DNA from: Apodemus sylvaticus
Lineage: Eukaryota > Chordata > Mammalia > Rodentia > Muridae
DNA: 64,000 nt
Direction of reading: 5' to 3'
Assembly (NCBI RefSeq): GCF_947179515.1
Contig: NC_067478.1
Span: 27,112,605 to 27,176,604, forward strand
The position numbers and the translations under genes are program-made. The notes under the pieces were generated by a model. The model searched no databases, was not told the DNA's origin, and worked only from the letters and a program-made list of their open reading frames with translations. Within the stretch, counting starts at the first letter, position 1; each line of letters opens with the position of its first letter. Below, piece after piece: positions 51,188-62,158 of the stretch.

Positions 51188-52239
51188 GGCTTTAACCTGT
51201 AGATTATTAAAATCATGCATAGCTGCAGGGCCAAACCCAAGTGCCAAATGCCATCACATCTCATAGGCAACATATGAATTTGCCCAATTAGGTTATTAAA
51301 CAAACACAACTCCAAGTATGTCTCTCATATGACGCTAAATTTCATGCACTCCACGTATTGTACTTCCCCTTTCTCTTGGATCCTGGCTGCCTTGTGGAGG
51401 ACGCCTTGTGTGGGCTCAAAAAGGCAGCGTTTTAGTCTTTTTTGCTGCTGTATTGGGCACCTGTACAGAAAAGGGAATGGTCTGTGTCAAACTGCCCCAC
51501 GATCTTAATCAGAAAGCGCATGCAGGATAACAGAAACTCTGTGGGAATTTAACAGAATAGGAAAGAAAGAAAAGACAGCTTCCCGGGCAAGGCCTAGGAG
51601 CTGTGGGTAAACAGGCAGGAGTCAAGGAGACGTAAAGTCTTAGATTCTCCTTTTTTTCTGTTTTAAATGCATTAAAATGGAAATTATTGCAAAGAAAACA
51701 CTGTTGGTATTCATGTAGTTATTTCTGAAAAGAAAATTGTAAAGGAAACCTTTACAGAAAAGAGCATACTTATGATAAGATGGGATGTTTCTGGAAATTT
51801 CCAGATAGTTCCCTCATACTCAGAAGGACGATTGAGTCTGGTTATGAGGAAGGATGGAAATTTTTGAAGGACTGGCTTATTACGTAAGTTTCAGGCTATC
51901 GCTGTGATAGGTTAGTTCTTAAAACAATGTGAGGAAATATGCTTGCTTCTGGAGAAATATTTGGCTCCAATAAGAAAAAAAAAATGCAACTTGTTTGTGA
52001 ATGGTCTGCTAGAGGTAAGGGACCATTCACATGCTAAGGCTCTAAAGCCAGAGCCCGATTTCACTCGTCACACGCTGTTGACAGGATCTGATCAAGACAC
52101 GTCCCGGAACACCCTGGAGTCAGACTTAGGTCATAGGTCCCAAGGGACCCTAGCAGATCAGCCATGGAAAACCACTAGAAACACCAGAAGCCCTAACTCA
52201 GAGAAGTTAACCTTCAATACTCACACCTGCTTGAAATGA
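51188..52239. other. Unique sequence, no gene seen
   Basis: A 98-codon + frame at 51,943-52,239 has no motif. Nothing repetitive was recognised. Confidence 0.4.
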
Positions 52240-52440
52240 GCGAGCATTCAAAATGCCAGGCGCTACTACAAATGTTTCACATGTATTATTTAATTCAATT
52301 TAAAAACCACCTAGGAGGTAGACATTAATACTAAAACATATTTCGTATTAGATACCAAGGCTGAAGGTCAGAGAAGTGGCCTTATATAGCAACAAACCTA
52401 GGCGTCAGCACAAGCCGCTGAACCCAAAAGGCTGCTCAGC
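52240..52440 (-). mobile_element. MIR SINE, minus strand
   Basis: ATGCCAGGCGCTACTACAAA, TGTTTCACATGTATTATTTA, ATTCAATTTAAAAACCACCT, AGGAGGTAGACATTAATACT and AAGGCTGAAGGTCAGAGAAG follow the reverse complement of MIR over most of its length. This is an ancient mammalian SINE. Confidence 0.75.
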
Positions 52441-53045
52441 CTTGCTGCCCCTCCCACCTGTCCCAGGGAAGCAGCAACAGCAATGCGGCCTACGGACTAA
52501 CCAATCTGTGTGCACCAGTCGTTTTCAGAGTTTCTAAAAGCCTCAATGGAAACATACAAACACGCAATCAGACCATGAGTGTCTTCAGGGTTGTTTGTTA
52601 AGGCTGGTATCTACCATTGCCAACAAGTTAGCTCAGGTTTTGTGGAAGTTCTCATTGGCAGTTAAGCAGACAAAAACATTCAAGCTCCTTTTTTTTTAAG
52701 GGGAAGATGAATCATTACTTAATAAATGCAGTTCAGTGGAGTTAATCTGTGAACACTGGCCTATGGAGCGAGAGAATGAGAGGGTGTTTGGCATTGAGAA
52801 GTCGGGCAGTGCTCGTTACAAGTGTATGCACGTTGCCGGCCCAACCCGTCAGCCTTCACAACTCTGCATTTTTAAATGACACCATTCTTCCTGCATCCTT
52901 TAAGGGGCTTTGCATATAGTATTAAAATCTGCTCAACTCACCAAAACGATCATATTCTTAATGCTTGGTCAGGAACTGGGGTGCATAAATGTCAAACACT
53001 GTATTCCAGGTTTCACCTGGAAGCGAGTCTTTTTCCAAAGGACAA

Positions 53046-53076
<31 letters not shown>

Positions 53077-53289
53077 CTCAATGCTGGATGGTTCAAAACA
53101 AACACCTGCACTTAGGTGTGCATGAGGCAGTAGGTGCCACACTGCGAATCTGGGTAGGAAGGATGCCAGCGGGCAGTCTGTGGCTTTTATTTCATTGCAT
53201 GAGACAGTTCTTATACCATGGTGGGAAATAATCCAGGCGTCCCCTGTCAGCCACGGGAAAGCACAGGTGACACCCTGTTCTCAGAATTT
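52441..53289. other. Unique sequence upstream of the CpG island
   Basis: No gene recognised. A small (AAATA)n is at 53,045-53,070. The stretch precedes the island and could hold distal promoter elements, but none stands out. Confidence 0.4.
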
Positions 53290-53830
53290 GGTGCGGGTTG
53301 AAACTGCAAAGGGCTCCGGTGCGCGAGGCCTTTGCCGGGTGCCCAGGGCCTGCTCTATGGCCGCGCAGCCCTGTGCGAGCCTGGCTCTGCGGCGGTGGCG
53401 CCTGGGGTGCTGGAGCCTGGGAGTCCGCAGCGCCCCTGAGGCCTGCGCGTCGGTGTCCGAGGTCGAGCGGCCGTCGGGCCTGCACTGCACCAGGGGCGGA
53501 CCGGGGCGTCCCGGGCCCAGCCGCCGGCGTCCATTTTCTGGGCGGCGCTGCGGCCGGACTCGCAGGTCCGGAAGCGCCGTGGACCCCGCGGGAAGCGCGC
53601 GGGCGGCGGAGCGGAGCCCCGTAAGTGCGCCGGGGCCGGCGCATCTCCGGGGCGTGGGAGTGGGGAGGAGGGAGCCGGTGGGCAGCGCTCGCGCCGGGCT
53701 GCGGCGGACGCGGAGCAGAGCAGCGTCCGCAGGTGCCCGCGTCCCGCCCCACCAGGCTCGGCTGCAGGGGGGCAGCGGGCAGTGACGTTGCGCACCTGGG
53801 GCTCGGGACTGTCGCACCTCCCCTCCCCTG
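53290..53830 (+). promoter_or_regulatory. CpG island, candidate promoter
   Basis: The only sharply CpG-dense, GC-rich block in the window, about 540 bases, with sparser CpGs continuing to about 53,920. It contains several GGGCGG Sp1-type boxes, for example in GGGGCGGACCGGGGCG near 53,494, CTGGGCGGCGCTG near 53,537 and CGCGGGCGGCGG near 53,599. It also has a CRE half-site plus GTGACGTTGCGCACC near 53,783. No TATA box is seen, as is usual for island promoters. The donor GTAAGT at 53,621 on the + strand suggests + transcription, but bidirectional activity is possible. Confidence 0.8.
53357..53620 (+). CDS. Candidate first coding exon in CpG island (unidentified)
   Basis: From the ATG at 53,357 an open frame of exactly 88 codons reaches CGGAGCCCC at 53,620 and is followed at once by the consensus donor GTAAGT, ending in phase 0. 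The product begins MAAQPCASLALRRWRLGCW and has no acidic residue before position 28. It is rich in Arg, Ser and Ala, as in mitochondrial presequences, but also as in any translated CpG island. The Kozak context is weak at -3 (T) and good at +4 (G). The frame stays open upstream to 53,180 and past the donor to 53,785. I recognise no protein family. A non-coding first exon is equally possible. Confidence 0.25.
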
Positions 53831-54664
53831 AAGCGCAAACCCGGGCTGCTTCCTGACCCTACCGGATCGCGATGAGATCCTAGTGCGACACCAAACCCCT
53901 GGAATTGAACCGGACGCTCAAAGGCAGGGCCCTGCCTCCCAGGGGGTTGCAGCCTCGGCCTCCTGCTCCTACTGCAGCCGGACAATTCAACAGTCAGCCT
54001 TTAGACACTTCTTTGCAGGTTAGCTGATAAATAGGCTGAGATCTTAATCTGTCTGCGCTTCCACTTTATAACTCCTGCTTTGCGGTGGGTAAGTGCCTGA
54101 TTCCCGTTCTGGATGTTGGGCCCGATTGAAAAACCCTGCAATGATCTGTTCTAAATGATAAACGTTTATGTAGCATATGCATATTTGAAAGGTTAAAGGC
54201 CATTCTCCTAATTAGGAAGCTCAAGTGCTTGCTCTGGTTCGCGAGGCTGGAAAGAATAGTTTTGTTGTGGTTTCAGAGAAACTTATAGTGTCTTACTGTA
54301 GCTAAGATCAAAGAGTAGAGTTTGTGTTTTGTGACAGAGTCTGGCAAAGGAGCCTAGAACGGTTGATATGCTAGCAGCATAGGCTGGTTTCGAACTTGGA
54401 GCTTCAAGCGGTCCGCTGACTGCTAGGATCATAGGCCTTCTACCAGTGTTTTTCCAAAACCAAACACGCATTAGTAAAATTCCTTTGATGGGTCATTGCT
54501 GAAAAAAATTTTAAAGGTTAGAATATATAGCATGAGAAGACTAGAAAAGGTAACCATTGCACACAATACAGATAAGCATAGTTTAATGACGCCTTTGGCT
54601 TATATAACGTAATTTGTAATAAAGTGGGTCACTGTCAAAAAAGCCTTTAAGGCTCCAATTTAGT
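53831..54664. other. Sequence downstream of CpG island, possible first intron
   Basis: No repeat is certain; 54,325-54,440 may be a very old reverse B1 (CATAGGCTGGTTTCGAACTT, GCTAGGATCATAGG). If the island exon is real, this is the start of its first intron. Confidence 0.35.
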
Positions 54665-54895
54665 GCTCTGTGGTGCGGGTTTTGCAGTCAAATCAATCTG
54701 GGTTTGTGCTGAAGTTAACCTGGGTTTGAGTCCTGACACTCATCCAGTGTGACCTCCAGCAACAGGTTCACAGCAGTGTTTGCAGCTGTAAAATAGGGAA
54801 CCGCTCCCTACAGCTGAGGGGAGATACGGAGATTTACCCATCCACCAAGCGCACTTGGCGCAGTTCCTGATGTACCCAAGGCACCTTACGTATAC
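54665..54895 (+). mobile_element. MIR SINE
   Basis: TGGTGCGGGTTTTGCAGTCA, CTGGGTTTGAGTCCTGACAC, TCATCCAGTGTGACCTCCAG, CAGCTGTAAAATAGGGAACC and CACTTGGCGCAGTTCCTGAT follow MIR in order from head to tail. Well preserved for its age. Confidence 0.8.
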
Positions 54896-55645
54896 TAACG
54901 GCCATGACTTTTGCTGCCGAAATCCTGAATCCTAGATACTAGTCCTGAATCGCTGCACTTTCATCTTTCCTTAGATCTTGCTGTGGAAGATATGGAGGGC
55001 TCAGAACCAAGGATTTCCAAGTGATTGCTGCCAAAGCACAGACGCTAACTCCGTTAAGGCTGGCGTGTTCTAACTGAGGTAACTGGGGTCTATGTCTTTC
55101 CTTAGTCTGCGTGAAATAAGAAATGGCCGCTCCTGAAAGACTCCTCAAGGTGTCTGAGTCATGAGCTTGACTTGCCAGGTTTGTGTGCTACAAAATTTCC
55201 ACGACTCTCAAGCCTTCTGTTATTAAGGGCACATGGTGTGGCAGGCCTCTGCACTGAGGGAGAATTAGCAAACAGAGCTTCAAGGCAACAGGCTTCTCAT
55301 GTTAGCTTTGCTGGTAGACGTGAAGAGAACTTTTGTGTGTGTCTTGAGAGATCTGTGGCTCCCTTGAGTTGTAAGGACCCTGAAACAAGATGGAAGCCCA
55401 GAGTGTCTGTCTGAGTCTTTGTTGTTACTCACAGTGGGTTGAGGTCAGGGCAGACATGCCGCCAGCCTCTCCACGTGCTGTAGAGTGAGCAAGCATGAGG
55501 AGACATGTGTGATTCGAACATAGATGTCTTGACAGCCCAGCACACAGAGTTCTACCTTATAGGCAGTTAGGAAGTCCTAGGCAGTGACAGAAACAGCTGC
55601 CATTTGTGAGATGACTGTGTGTCTTTATGTGTCAGGCAGTGTGTT
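54896..55645. other. Unique sequence, no gene seen
   Basis: Frames reach 80 codons (55,172-55,414, +) with no motif. Nothing repetitive recognised. Confidence 0.4.
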
Positions 55646-55660
55646 AATAATTTACTCCTC

Positions 55661-55846
55661 TGGAGGCTGGAGAGGTGGCTCAGTGGTTAAGGGCACAGAG
55701 TGCTCTTCCAGAGGTTCTGAGTTCAATTCCCACCAACCACATGGTGGCTCACAACCATCCGTAATGGGATCCGATGGCCTCTTCTGGTGTGTCTGAAGTG
55801 TACAGTGTACTCATATACATAAAATAAATAAATCTTTAAAAAAGAT
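55661..55846 (+). mobile_element. B2 SINE with target-site duplication
   Basis: Full-length B2: AGGCTGGAGAGGTGGCTCAG head with Pol III boxes, GAGTTCAATTCCCACCAACC, ACATGGTGGCTCACAACCAT and an AAAATAAATAAATCTTTAAA tail carrying the AATAAA signal of B2. The direct repeats AATAATTTACTCCTC (55,646-55,660) and AACAATTTACTCCTC (55,847-55,861), 14 of 15 identical, flank it. Confidence 0.95.
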
Positions 55847-55861
55847 AACAATTTACTCCTC

Positions 55862-56960
55862 CACGGTACTCCTAAGAGTCCCGGAAGAAGAGATTTGCAG
55901 GACTGAAATGTGCAAACCGAGGCTGGTCGTGGGAGGCTTTGCACTAGCTCTTCCTTCACTGGGTGCAGCCTTTCACGCTGCTTTGCTGGTGCCACAAAGC
56001 TCACAGTTAAATGTCTGTCCTCCAGAAGCAGTCTAAAACCTACCTGGAGTCGAAAGGGGCAGGGTTGGCGGGCAAGCCCTCAGTGATGGCTCTCTCCAGT
56101 CGCTGCTCCTGCAGCTACGCAGTGCCATCTGTCACAAGGACAGACCATCGTCACTGACAGTTCAAAGTTCCTGCTTTTCAGTTTGAATTTCAATTCTTGT
56201 CCACTTTTAACATGCGCTAAACAGATGCTTTCAGTTGATGCACAGTCATAAGGCCTCTGGATTTATTTATTATTTTATTGAACTCCAATATTCTTGGGGA
56301 TTCAAAGAGAGTTTTACGCTTTTATGATTACATTGGTCATGTCCAGTCTTTTTTGCAAGGAATTACTTGTTCAGCTGTCAGCGATTTGCTGTTGGGGATC
56401 AATGTGAGGAAGCTGGAGATTGATTTACGTCATTTTCATTTTCAAAATGAAATCTAGCTTTAAAACTTTCCTTTTTCCGTTTCTGTCACTTGCAATGGAG
56501 GCCTTTTTAAATTTATGTATGTTACCCATGGGCGTGGGGGGGGGGGGGAGGAAGCAGTTTGACAAGAGAAGTTTTAGATTCAAAACAATCTCTTGGCTTT
56601 GTAGACCAGACAACGTTGGTCGTTCTAAAATAAAGCAGTTGAAGAAACACAAACACTTTTGTCTGATTTATGGGCTAGAACGACAAATGGCAGCCCCAGG
56701 AACTGCATTAAGTGCTAGAAATCAGATTACAGGACCTGACCACCACTTGTTACAACATAAGTCTCATACAAAAACACGGATCCACACACGGGCTTGTGAA
56801 CTTTATGAAGTTCTATAAACGTTAGGCAGCAAATGTTTATCAAGTAGCCGCCATAATAAGGGTGACCCCACTAGAGGGCCTAGAGAATTCAACCAAGAAA
56901 ACAATAAACATCGGACGCTTTCCCCTCAGACTGTCCACAGAGCTTGAAAACAACGAACAA
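55862..56960. other. Unique sequence, no gene seen
   Basis: A 132-codon + frame (56,420-56,818) and a 93-codon minus frame lack motifs. A run of 14 G lies at 56,535-56,548. Confidence 0.4.
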
Positions 56961-57016
56961 GAAACACACACACACACACACCTACACACATGCTCCCCGC
57001 ACCCTCCTATGTGTCT

Positions 57017-57050
<34 letters not shown>
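56961..57050. repeat. (CA)n ... (GT)n self-complementary microsatellite pair
   Basis: About nine CA units at 56,962-56,980 are followed about 28 bases later by about 20 GT units at 57,009-57,050. The two tracts are reverse complements and can form a hairpin on either strand. Confidence 0.9.
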
Positions 57051-58567
57051 CTCCAGGACGTAAATGCTAAAAGTAACCTGGTAATTGGAGGAGGCTTCTG
57101 CAATAGGCAGAGAAGGAGACAGAGAGAGCCCAGTGTAACCCATGAAAAGCACCAAGTCCAGCTGAGTTAGAACCAGTCTATACAGGCGTCCAGGGCAAAA
57201 TAGAACTGGGGAATATCTGCTGCTGAACAATAATGGTCTTGAATGCCAACTAGGAAATTGGAATGTGTTAATCAATGGTGTCATTAAGGCTCTTTGAACC
57301 AGGAAATGTCATGGCTGTACCTGAGGAGCCTGTCCTTGTGCATAGCTTAGAGGAGGGAGGTTGGGAGGCTCGAAAGGAAATAAGGGAGAAGGCTACTGCA
57401 GGCCTCCAAGGAGAGGGGCGGGCTCAGATTAGATGGTGTCTGCCTGGGGTAGCAAGTGGGCCAATAGGAAGACATGGCAGTCAGCTGTCTCCCTGGAGAA
57501 GGAGTACCTGATGCTGGCATAGCATTCCCAGAGCCGTGGTACCATGGGAACCCTGAGAAGGAGGTGAAGGAGTTGTATCCTAGGGGCACTGAAGCTGCCA
57601 CATTTCATCTGAACCCTGTAGGAAGGGAAAGGCCAGATGGGGCGCTATTGGTATACAGGGAAAGATGAAGATGCTTCCCACTGGAATGCGGTTGAGTATT
57701 GAGCCCTTTAAGAAATGACCTGGGGAGCCAGAAAGAACCCTGTGAGGAGAGCAGAAAGCCTCAGAGGACAGAAAGCCTCTGGAACAAACCTTTCCTTGGG
57801 CCCTGGGTAGGAGAGATGGGCCTAAGAACAGGAGACTAACAAGCAGTGCATTATGGGTTTGTGGGCATTTTCCTTGGTAAGGTAATGTGATACGCACAAT
57901 GACTATTAAGTGGCTTCGTTTGCATAAGTTTCTAGCTTGCACAAATTGAGAATAAAGCTTGCACAAATCGCTGACCTTAGCATGCTCCCAAACACACTTC
58001 TCAATACTAAAATTCAGACTGCAAAATGTGGTTTTGGTAGTGGTGTTAGCACTGTATCAGTGTTAGCAGACAGATCAGAGACTCTTAAAAGAACAAATGA
58101 AAAAAAAAACCTTTCTAAAAAGTTTGTAAAAGTAACTTAATTTCTGCCTTTGAGCTTGTATCTGTTAATTGCCTATTTTTCTGAGCTTCATACACTGGAA
58201 TGAGGATGCTGGAGTCAGATAAACCAAGTCTCTCGAACCAGCTGGGCCATCTTCCAGGCTTGTGACACAAGCAAAGTCCTGGTGAGCTGAGTTTTTCCAT
58301 CCTACACTTCTATTGGTCTATTTTCAAACTTTGAGTGATAATTTTATCAGCAGCTATAGCACGGCAGGCATCTGACGAATGGTGATGCCCTTCCCCTCTC
58401 GCCCTTGTGACATATGTGCACATTTATGCTGAGCTGAAGCTGCACTGGAGGCCTTCTCTCCCAACTCCATTTTCGTGTATCTATTCCAGCCGTCACGCTG
58501 TTCTATCCTGTGTGTGTTGAGTGACCAGGAGTTTAGAGTATGGATCAAGGCTTTCCCAGGGCAGTCT
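57051..58567. other. Mostly unclassified sequence, no gene seen
   Basis: Overlapping frames up to 128 codons (57,580-57,966, minus) have no motif. The text near 57,230-57,480 (TCTTGAATGCCAACTAGGAA, TTTGAACCAGGAAATGTCAT, GAAGGCTACTGCAGGCCTCC) resembles an ancient mammalian interspersed repeat, unnamed here. Confidence 0.35.
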
Positions 58568-58697
58568 TAAGAGATGGCCGTAGTGGTTAAAAGCCCTTGC
58601 TGTTCTTACAGAGGACTTGTTCCCAGCACCTATATGGCAGCTCACAGTAGGCGGTGCCTCCATTTCCATTTCTAAGGGCTCCGGTGCCTTCCCTGCC

Positions 58698-58740
<43 letters not shown>
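58568..58740 (+). mobile_element. B3 SINE with (AC)20 tail
   Basis: AAGAGATGGCCGTAGTGGTT, AAAAGCCCTTGCTGTTCTTA, CAGAGGACTTGTTCCCAGCA and CCTATATGGCAGCTCACAGT, ending in about 20 AC units (58,700-58,739). The 173-codon minus frame over this region translates the microsatellite and SINE. Confidence 0.8.
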
Positions 58741-58741
<1 letters not shown>

Positions 58742-60097
58742 CACCACCCACCTTCCATTGCTCCCCGCAGTGTAACCACAACAGCCTTCCCAGCCGTGTG
58801 TGTTTGTGAGACTCCAGAACCCTTTCATTAGCTCTAGCAGGATTGTGATTGGTTCCTGAATGTAAATGAGGATTTCTTTTTTACAAATACTCCGAGATTC
58901 CTGCTTAAATATCCATCTTCTTGTCTTGTGGTCTCTGACACAACTCAAATAGCCATTTTCTCCACTGCCTCCGCGCTGAGTCACACCTCTGCGTGATGGA
59001 AGTGTCACTGTCACACCCTCTGCGTGCTTGCTGAATCACATCTCCCCTAAGTGTCCCCCTTCCTCTGGCAGAATTGGCTTTCACCTTTGCTTTCATGGGA
59101 AGTGACTGGAGAAGGATCGCTCTGCTAACCTGGGTGACTGAGCGGAGTTGTTCCAGGGCTGGGACTTAGCGTCCTGCTGTCCTTGGGGCCTGTGCTAACT
59201 GGTGAAGAAAACAACCCTGACCTTCAGTTTTTTTCCTACCAAGGTCCAGTGCTTATGCAGTGTCTTTAGCTCCCTTCACCATGGGTTGACTTTTTACACA
59301 GATGTACTGTCCACCACCTGGAAGGACACACCCTTTCCTATAGAAATAGACTACTGAGTGAACTCTTACTCTGCTTTGGTGTCTATTTAATTTCGTCTTT
59401 TTTGGTTTTTTGTTTGTTTGATTGTTTTTACATTTTACCAGGCAACCAATTAAAAGACTTTTTGTTTGTTTAAGACTTTTTTCTGTTTATTAACTTCTGG
59501 CAAAATGCTTTGCACTTCTCTTCAAGAAATACCTGCCAATGTAGTTTTCTTCTTTTATAAATAAGAGTTTTCCTTTTAATGCTAACAACCAACCATCTTG
59601 CGTTAAAAGTAATGTGTTTTTCCCTACGAGGCTCCCTTGCTTGGGAGATAGTAAAAGCTCTGGTGATTACTTACCAGGGTATTTAGCAAACAAATCCAGT
59701 ATTGGTAGGAAAAGACGGTTCTCTGTCTGGAGGGAGAGTGTCCCCAGAAGGCACCGTGACTGTAGTGTACAGGCCCAACCTGGTGGCCATTTTCTGCACT
59801 GAGTACACAGTGAGGCTCCGCCCACTGTGCAGCCCCGTGAGCGTGTTTTCTAAAACGAAAGCACAGGCAGAGACTGGAGTATTCAAGTAACATAACCTGT
59901 ATTTAGGTTATTTTTAGATCAGTATACTTAAAGCACAGTTGTTCTAAACAGCGTACGTATTGAGGGCTTTTGTCTGTGACGGCTTGGGGTTTGTGTGGGG
60001 AGTTTTACTTTTTACCATGTAGATAAATTCTCTCTTAAACATGTGAACAGTGGAACTATTTAAATACCCAAATAGTGCCAGAAACACTCATTTTGAG
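58741..60097. other. Unique sequence, no gene seen
   Basis: Frames of 60-90 codons occur on both strands near 59,614-59,893 with no motif. T-rich patches lie near 59,398-59,480. Confidence 0.4.
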
Positions 60098-60220
60098 TTT
60101 TGTTGTTGTAGAGAGATTAGCCCTACCTCTCAGTGTAGCCCAGGCTAAGCCTCCCACTCATGCTCTTCCCACCTCAGCCTCCCCAGAGCTGGAGTGACCC
60201 GTTTTCAACATCACCCCTGG
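60098..60220 (-). mobile_element. Old B1-like fragment, minus strand
   Basis: GTTGTTGTAGAGAGATTAGC, TCTCAGTGTAGCCCAGGCTA and CCTCAGCCTCCCCAGAGCTG keep reverse-B1 order but are strongly diverged. Confidence 0.5.
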
Positions 60221-61461
60221 TGCATTCTGCTTTAATGAAAATAATTCCAGGGTGGGGTTGGCAAAAGCCACCCCAAAATGTAGTTCTTCATATTCTATTC
60301 CACTCCCAGCCATTTTCCCTTCTTGTTTTTCCTCAGTCTAGACTATTATGCATCCATCGTACGCTGGTCAGAGTTTCTGTAGCCTCTCCATAGTCAAAAA
60401 CCCATGCACGTGTCAGACCTTCTGGCGTGCTTGTTCAACAACTCTGCAGATTACCCAGGGTTCCAAGCTCTAGAGGAACTCAGAGGCCTCAGAGGCCTAT
60501 ACCACCATACATACCTGCCTCTCTCAGGGATCATGCTGCTAACGTGGCTTCATCGAAGCATGGAGGGACTGTGGGAAATGTGGGAGACGGAAATGTGTGT
60601 ATAGGGAAAGGATGACCATCGAGGGCTCGGTCCCAAACCGATGATTCTGTACCTTGACAGCCTGTGTCTGGAACTCCGTGGGAAACCATCACAAATGTGA
60701 GGTTGTCGGCTGAAGGCAGAGAGAGGAGGTAAGAACAGAGTCATGCAAAAGCCCCGGAGTTGTCTCCCAGGAATTCCTACTGCATAGTGACCACTCAGAC
60801 TGTTCTCCAGACCAGTGGGGTCAGCTCTGTGTCTCCATGGCTCCTCTAGAGAAGAAACTGGCCTCCTAAGGTCGGCTTCTTCTGTGCAGAGGAGCAGGTT
60901 TGATTTGTGTCTCGGAAAATGTGTTTTTGTGTGCTGTCCCATTGTCTTGAAGCTCTGGCTGCCAGGTTCTGCTCTTGCTGTCATTTTGTCCTTGTCATGG
61001 TAGGGAGGGCACAGCGATGCAGTGGGATGATGTCACCTCAGAGTCCTCTAACACAGTTAGAGCTAAATAAAGTCCGGTGTTGTTACTCAGCCATTACCGT
61101 TCCCCAGTACACCACCTGCTCAAGGAGGATACGGGAGGATGGGTGGGTCTGATGGTTTGATCAGCCCTTGGAGCGAGAGGAGACCCCATCCTGAAAACGC
61201 ACAGACTGAAGGGAGAGTTTGCACTCTGCCTCCCAGGATTCGTGTGGTACAGGTTTTCCATAGGGACAGACTGGAGGGAGCTGGAGACACCCAGAGTGTC
61301 ACCCAGGTGCATCGAGTGCGACGGCTTCATGGAAACCTTGGGTGTGGACATGTCACCCTTTAGATTTTATGACAGTGAGTCACTGGGCAGATGAAATTTT
61401 AGAAACAGAATAAAATCTGTAATGACATTTTGGAATTCTGATTTCTTTAAGAAAATATAAA
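60221..61461. other. Unique sequence, no gene seen
   Basis: The longest frame is 144 codons (60,550-60,984, minus), without motif. No repeats recognised. Confidence 0.4.
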
Positions 61462-61800
61462 TATTATAAGAATGTGCTTCTGTTTTAATCCCAGGTGTGG
61501 GGCTGTGGCAGCTGACCATGATTTGCCACGTGCCTTAGCAGGGGCATGGCTTCGCCAGCTGCAGATAGTTTCTGCGACTGTGCGATGTTCGGAATTATGG
61601 GGACTTTTCAGAGGGTGTATAAATGCGAGGGCCCCAAGAAGCAAAGTACATTGGTCATTTAGTTAGTAGCCATACTCAAAGAAGAAACAAAAGGGAAGAC
61701 ATTAGCTTCAGGGATCTTTTGCCTTTCTGTCCTTGTTTCTCTCCTATCAGGTGAAACCAGGGGAGGGGAAGCGTGGGAAAAGAAGAAAAAGCTGTGGGAC
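61462..61800 (+). mobile_element. ERV solo LTR (class uncertain, paired with 38.05 kb)
   Basis: TTTAATCCCAGGTGTGGGGC, ATGATTTGCCACGTGCCTTA, TTCTGCGACTGTGCGATGTT, GGGTGTATAAATGCGAGGGC (TATA-like at 61,619), AAAGAAGAAACAAAAGGGAA and TGTCCTTGTTTCTCTCCTAT. It is homologous to 38,050-38,470 but keeps the TATA-box region. No internal retroviral genes are attached, so it is a solo LTR. Confidence 0.65.
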
Positions 61801-61954
61801 CAGCTACAAGAAGTGAAGTAACTTAAATTTTATAGATTAAGGTCTAAAACTCAAGTACATAGAAGTTCAGGGAGCTAATATGAACATTAAACATGGGCTA
61901 ATAATGAGAGGATAAGAAGTACTTTAAATGCTGCAAGCCTTTTGTTTATTCTTA

Positions 61955-62158
61955 AGCTTTCGTTTGCTTCTCAAGTATATGAATGTGAATGGGTAGGTGT
62001 GTGTGAGTGTAGGTCCCCCCTTATATTAGAAGAGTCTAATTCTCTGGAGCTGCACTTATAAGTGGTTGTAAGCCACCAGACATGGCGCTAGGAACCAAAC
62101 TTGCGTCCTCTGCAAGAGCAGTACCTACTCTTAACCACTGAGCCATTTCTCCAGCCCC
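61955..62158 (-). mobile_element. B2/B3-family SINE, minus strand
   Basis: GTGTGAGTGTAGGTCCCCCC, TATAAGTGGTTGTAAGCCAC, TAGGAACCAAACTTGCGTCC, TCTGCAAGAGCAGTACCTAC and TTAACCACTGAGCCATTTCT end at the head near 62,158. Nearly full length. Confidence 0.88.

Noticed and set aside
53281..53985. A 234-codon minus-strand gene in the CpG island
   Set aside because: Frames on all strands are long here because stop codons are rare in GC-rich DNA. The minus frame has no donor in place and no recognisable domain. The + frame ending at GTAAGT is the better, still weak, candidate.
55661..55846. tRNA gene in the B2 head
   Set aside because: The A/B boxes belong to the tRNA-derived SINE promoter; no cloverleaf with an acceptor stem is present. 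The same holds for the ID elements at 22.6 and 48.8 kb.
58493..59014. 173-codon minus-strand ORF as a gene
   Set aside because: Its middle is a Cys-Val repeat from the (AC)20 tract, and the rest crosses a B3 SINE.
38050..61800. The two related LTRs as ends of one provirus
   Set aside because: They are 23 kb apart, too diverged from one another, and no gag-, pol- or env-like sequence lies between them.
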